Source of the DNA: Pseudomonadota bacterium
Lineage (GTDB): Bacteria; Pseudomonadota; Gammaproteobacteria; GCA-001735895
Direction of reading: 5' to 3'
Assembly (NCBI GenBank): GCA_022563685.1
Contig: JADFMY010000018.1
Location: 1-36,264, forward strand
Length of the DNA stretch: 36,264 nt
Notes under the pieces: generated by a model
The model's input: the letters and a program-made list of their open reading frames with translations, nothing else
Databases searched by the model: none
Told to the model about the DNA's origin: nothing
Program-made: the position numbers and the translations under genes
Shown: in pieces, positions 35,464 through 36,264 of the stretch
Position numbering within the stretch: position 1 is the first letter of the stretch
How the letters are laid out: the number at the start of each line of letters is the position of its first letter

Positions 35464-35841
35464 ATGGCATATAGTGAAAAAGTTTTAGATCATTACGAAA
35501 ATCCACGCAATGTAGGCGTGATCGATGAAGATCAATCGGTAGGCACCGGCATGGTGGGTGCGCCGGCCTGTGGCGATGTAATGAAATTGCAAATTAAGGT
35601 GGATAAGAATGGCATCATCGAAGATGCCAAATTCAAAACCTATGGCTGTGGTTCGGCTATCGCTTCGAGTTCACTGATAACCGAATGGGTAAAAGGCAAA
35701 AGCCTGGATGAAGCTGCAAAAATTAAAAATACCCACATTGTCGAAGAACTGTCGCTACCTCCGGTTAAAATCCATTGCTCGGTTTTAGCAGAAGATGCCA
35801 TCTCGGCCGCAATCGATAATTATCGCCAGAAAAATCAGTAG
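35464..35841 (+). CDS. iscU: Fe-S scaffold protein IscU
   Basis: This 125-residue protein is the scaffold on which IscS builds Fe-S clusters. The three ligand cysteines are in G-A-P-A-C-G-D-V, Y-G-C-G-S-A-I-A-S-S and K-I-H-C-S-V-L-A, and the chaperone-recognition L-P-P-V-K is present. An AGAGGAAG ribosome site precedes the ATG, 24 bases after iscS. Unlike in most gammaproteobacteria, no iscA-hscB-hscA-fdx follows; the next genes are on the other strand. Confidence 0.97.
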   Translation: MAYSEKVLDHYENPRNVGVIDEDQSVGTGMVGAPACGDVMKLQIKVDKNGIIEDAKFKTYGCGSAIASSSLITEWVKGKSLDEAAKIKNTHIVEELSLPPVKIHCSVLAEDAISAAIDNYRQKNQ

Positions 35842-35855
35842 GTAGGGTTCTCCAG

Positions 35856-35875
35856 GGCCTGCCGTCTGGCAGGCC
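35856..35875. terminator. Hairpin between convergent iscU and the 69-aa gene
   Basis: GGCCTGCC and GGCAGGCC form a perfect 8-bp GC-rich stem with a GTCT loop, 14 bases after the iscU stop and just before the end of the convergent gene. No T run follows on either strand, so it is not a classic terminator. It may still serve both transcripts or protect RNA ends. Confidence 0.5.
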
Positions 35876-35880
35876 GGTGA

Positions 35881-36090
35881 TTAGACTGGATCAATCGACC
35901 CGACCCAGTCTTCGATATCGTCTAGCGTGTTTGCCTTCCCAGCCGTACGACCAGCCTCGTAAGCTTCGTTGCGCAGTTGTTCTTCGCGTTCCGTATGTCC
36001 CAGGTATGCGGTTTGCCAGCCGATAATATAATCTAGCTGTACACCCCGTTCTTCCATACGTGTCGTCGCGTCTCTATAGTTTTGATCCAT
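35881..36090 (-). CDS. Uncharacterised 69-aa protein
   Basis: This small, acidic soluble protein has a G-V-Q-L-D-Y-I-I-G-W-Q-T-A-Y-L-G-H stretch and a later E-A-Y-E-A-G-R-T-A-G-K-A, which resembles a G-x-x-A-G helical motif. I cannot assign a function. An AGGA ribosome site precedes its ATG, and it begins 9 bases after the stop of the TrpD-family gene, so the two are probably cotranscribed. Confidence 0.72.
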   Translation of the reverse strand: MDQNYRDATTRMEERGVQLDYIIGWQTAYLGHTEREEQLRNEAYEAGRTAGKANTLDDIEDWVGSIDPV

Positions 36091-36099
36091 GATAGATCC

Positions 36100-36264
36100 T
36101 CATTGATGTTGGTTAAATTTTTCAAGTGCAGCACCCGAATCGAGCACCAGACGAATTTTGTCAGCAGCATCGGCGAGACTAATTTTCTGTAAAAAATGCA
36201 GCATGATCGCACCGCTGTAGACCAGACTGTCCCGGGTAGCCCCAGGCGCCCCCTGTAGTGCTTT
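36100..36264 (-). CDS. C-terminal end of a TrpD-family (glycosyl transferase/YbiB-like) protein, partial
   Basis: The last 54 codons of a gene enter from the right edge. They read A-L-Q-G-A-P-G-A-T-R-D-S-L-V-Y-S-G-A-I-M-L, then L-A-D-A-A-D-K-I-R-L-V-L-D-S-G-A-A-L-E-K-F. This matches the C-terminus of anthranilate phosphoribosyltransferase-like proteins (G-x-x-G-P-x-R-D ... A ... L ... D-S-G-A-A-L). The match to L-x-G-x-P-G-x-x-R-D suggests the TrpD2/YbiB branch, which binds nucleic acid rather than making tryptophan, but the fragment is too short to decide. Confidence 0.68.
   Translation of the reverse strand, partial: KALQGAPGATRDSLVYSGAIMLHFLQKISLADAADKIRLVLDSGAALEKFNQHQ

Overview
This window looks like chromosomal DNA of a sulfur-oxidizing gammaproteobacterium. 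The main evidence is a dissimilatory sulfite reductase cluster of the oxidative (reverse) type, in the order dsrABEFHCMKLJOPN, with dsrEFH and dsrL present and no dsrD. The housekeeping genes (FtsK-LolA-RarA, SdhCDAB with SdhE, IscR-IscS-IscU, MaeB, Aat, TrxB) are also typical of Gammaproteobacteria. I cannot name the genus.

Region 1 (1-10900, minus strand) is one tightly packed operon. DsrAB oxidizes sulfide-level sulfur to sulfite. DsrEFH and DsrC relay persulfide sulfur. DsrMKJOP links DsrC to the quinone pool across the inner membrane. DsrL is the NAD(P)H-linked flavoprotein partner of DsrAB. DsrN would amidate siroheme, but its frame carries a stop codon at 44-46 exactly where the conserved Glu of the E-G-N-x-G-L motif should be. 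Several genes overlap by a few bases and use GTG starts (dsrJ, dsrO).

Region 2 (10901-12679) diverges from dsrA. It holds inverted repeats in the shared upstream region, then a plus-strand group of an unknown 129-aa protein, an unknown 62-aa protein, a Cas6-like (Cmx6-type) RAMP protein with no CRISPR array in the window, and a 67-aa conserved-looking small protein. This is the most unusual part: an orphan CRISPR-RNA-endonuclease-like protein placed head to head with the dsr operon.

Region 3 (12680-16200) holds a stand-alone cyclic-nucleotide-binding domain protein with a good UUCG-loop terminator, a largely empty 400-base stretch, a GNAT acetyltransferase with an odd C-terminal tail, and a coupled VWA / membrane-J-domain pair.

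Region 4 (16201-27570) is mostly housekeeping: MaeB malic enzyme, a 55-aa membrane protein whose stop abuts that of a heme lipoprotein of cytochrome P460 type, Aat, a FemAB/GNAT-like protein and TrxB (minus strand), then FtsK, LolA, RarA and a DUF938 methyltransferase (plus strand).

Region 5 (27571-36264) holds a cytochrome c-DsbC fusion and the succinate dehydrogenase operon. That operon begins with an SDHAF4-like 56-aa gene, is preceded by a perfect 9-bp-arm inverted repeat, and is followed by sdhE, a CptA/YgfX-like gene and a DUF1249 gene. Next comes iscR-iscS-iscU, headed by a promoter overlapped by a near-consensus type 1 IscR site. The isc cluster stops after iscU; beyond a hairpin lie, on the minus strand, a small unknown gene and the C-terminal end of a TrpD-family protein cut by the window edge.
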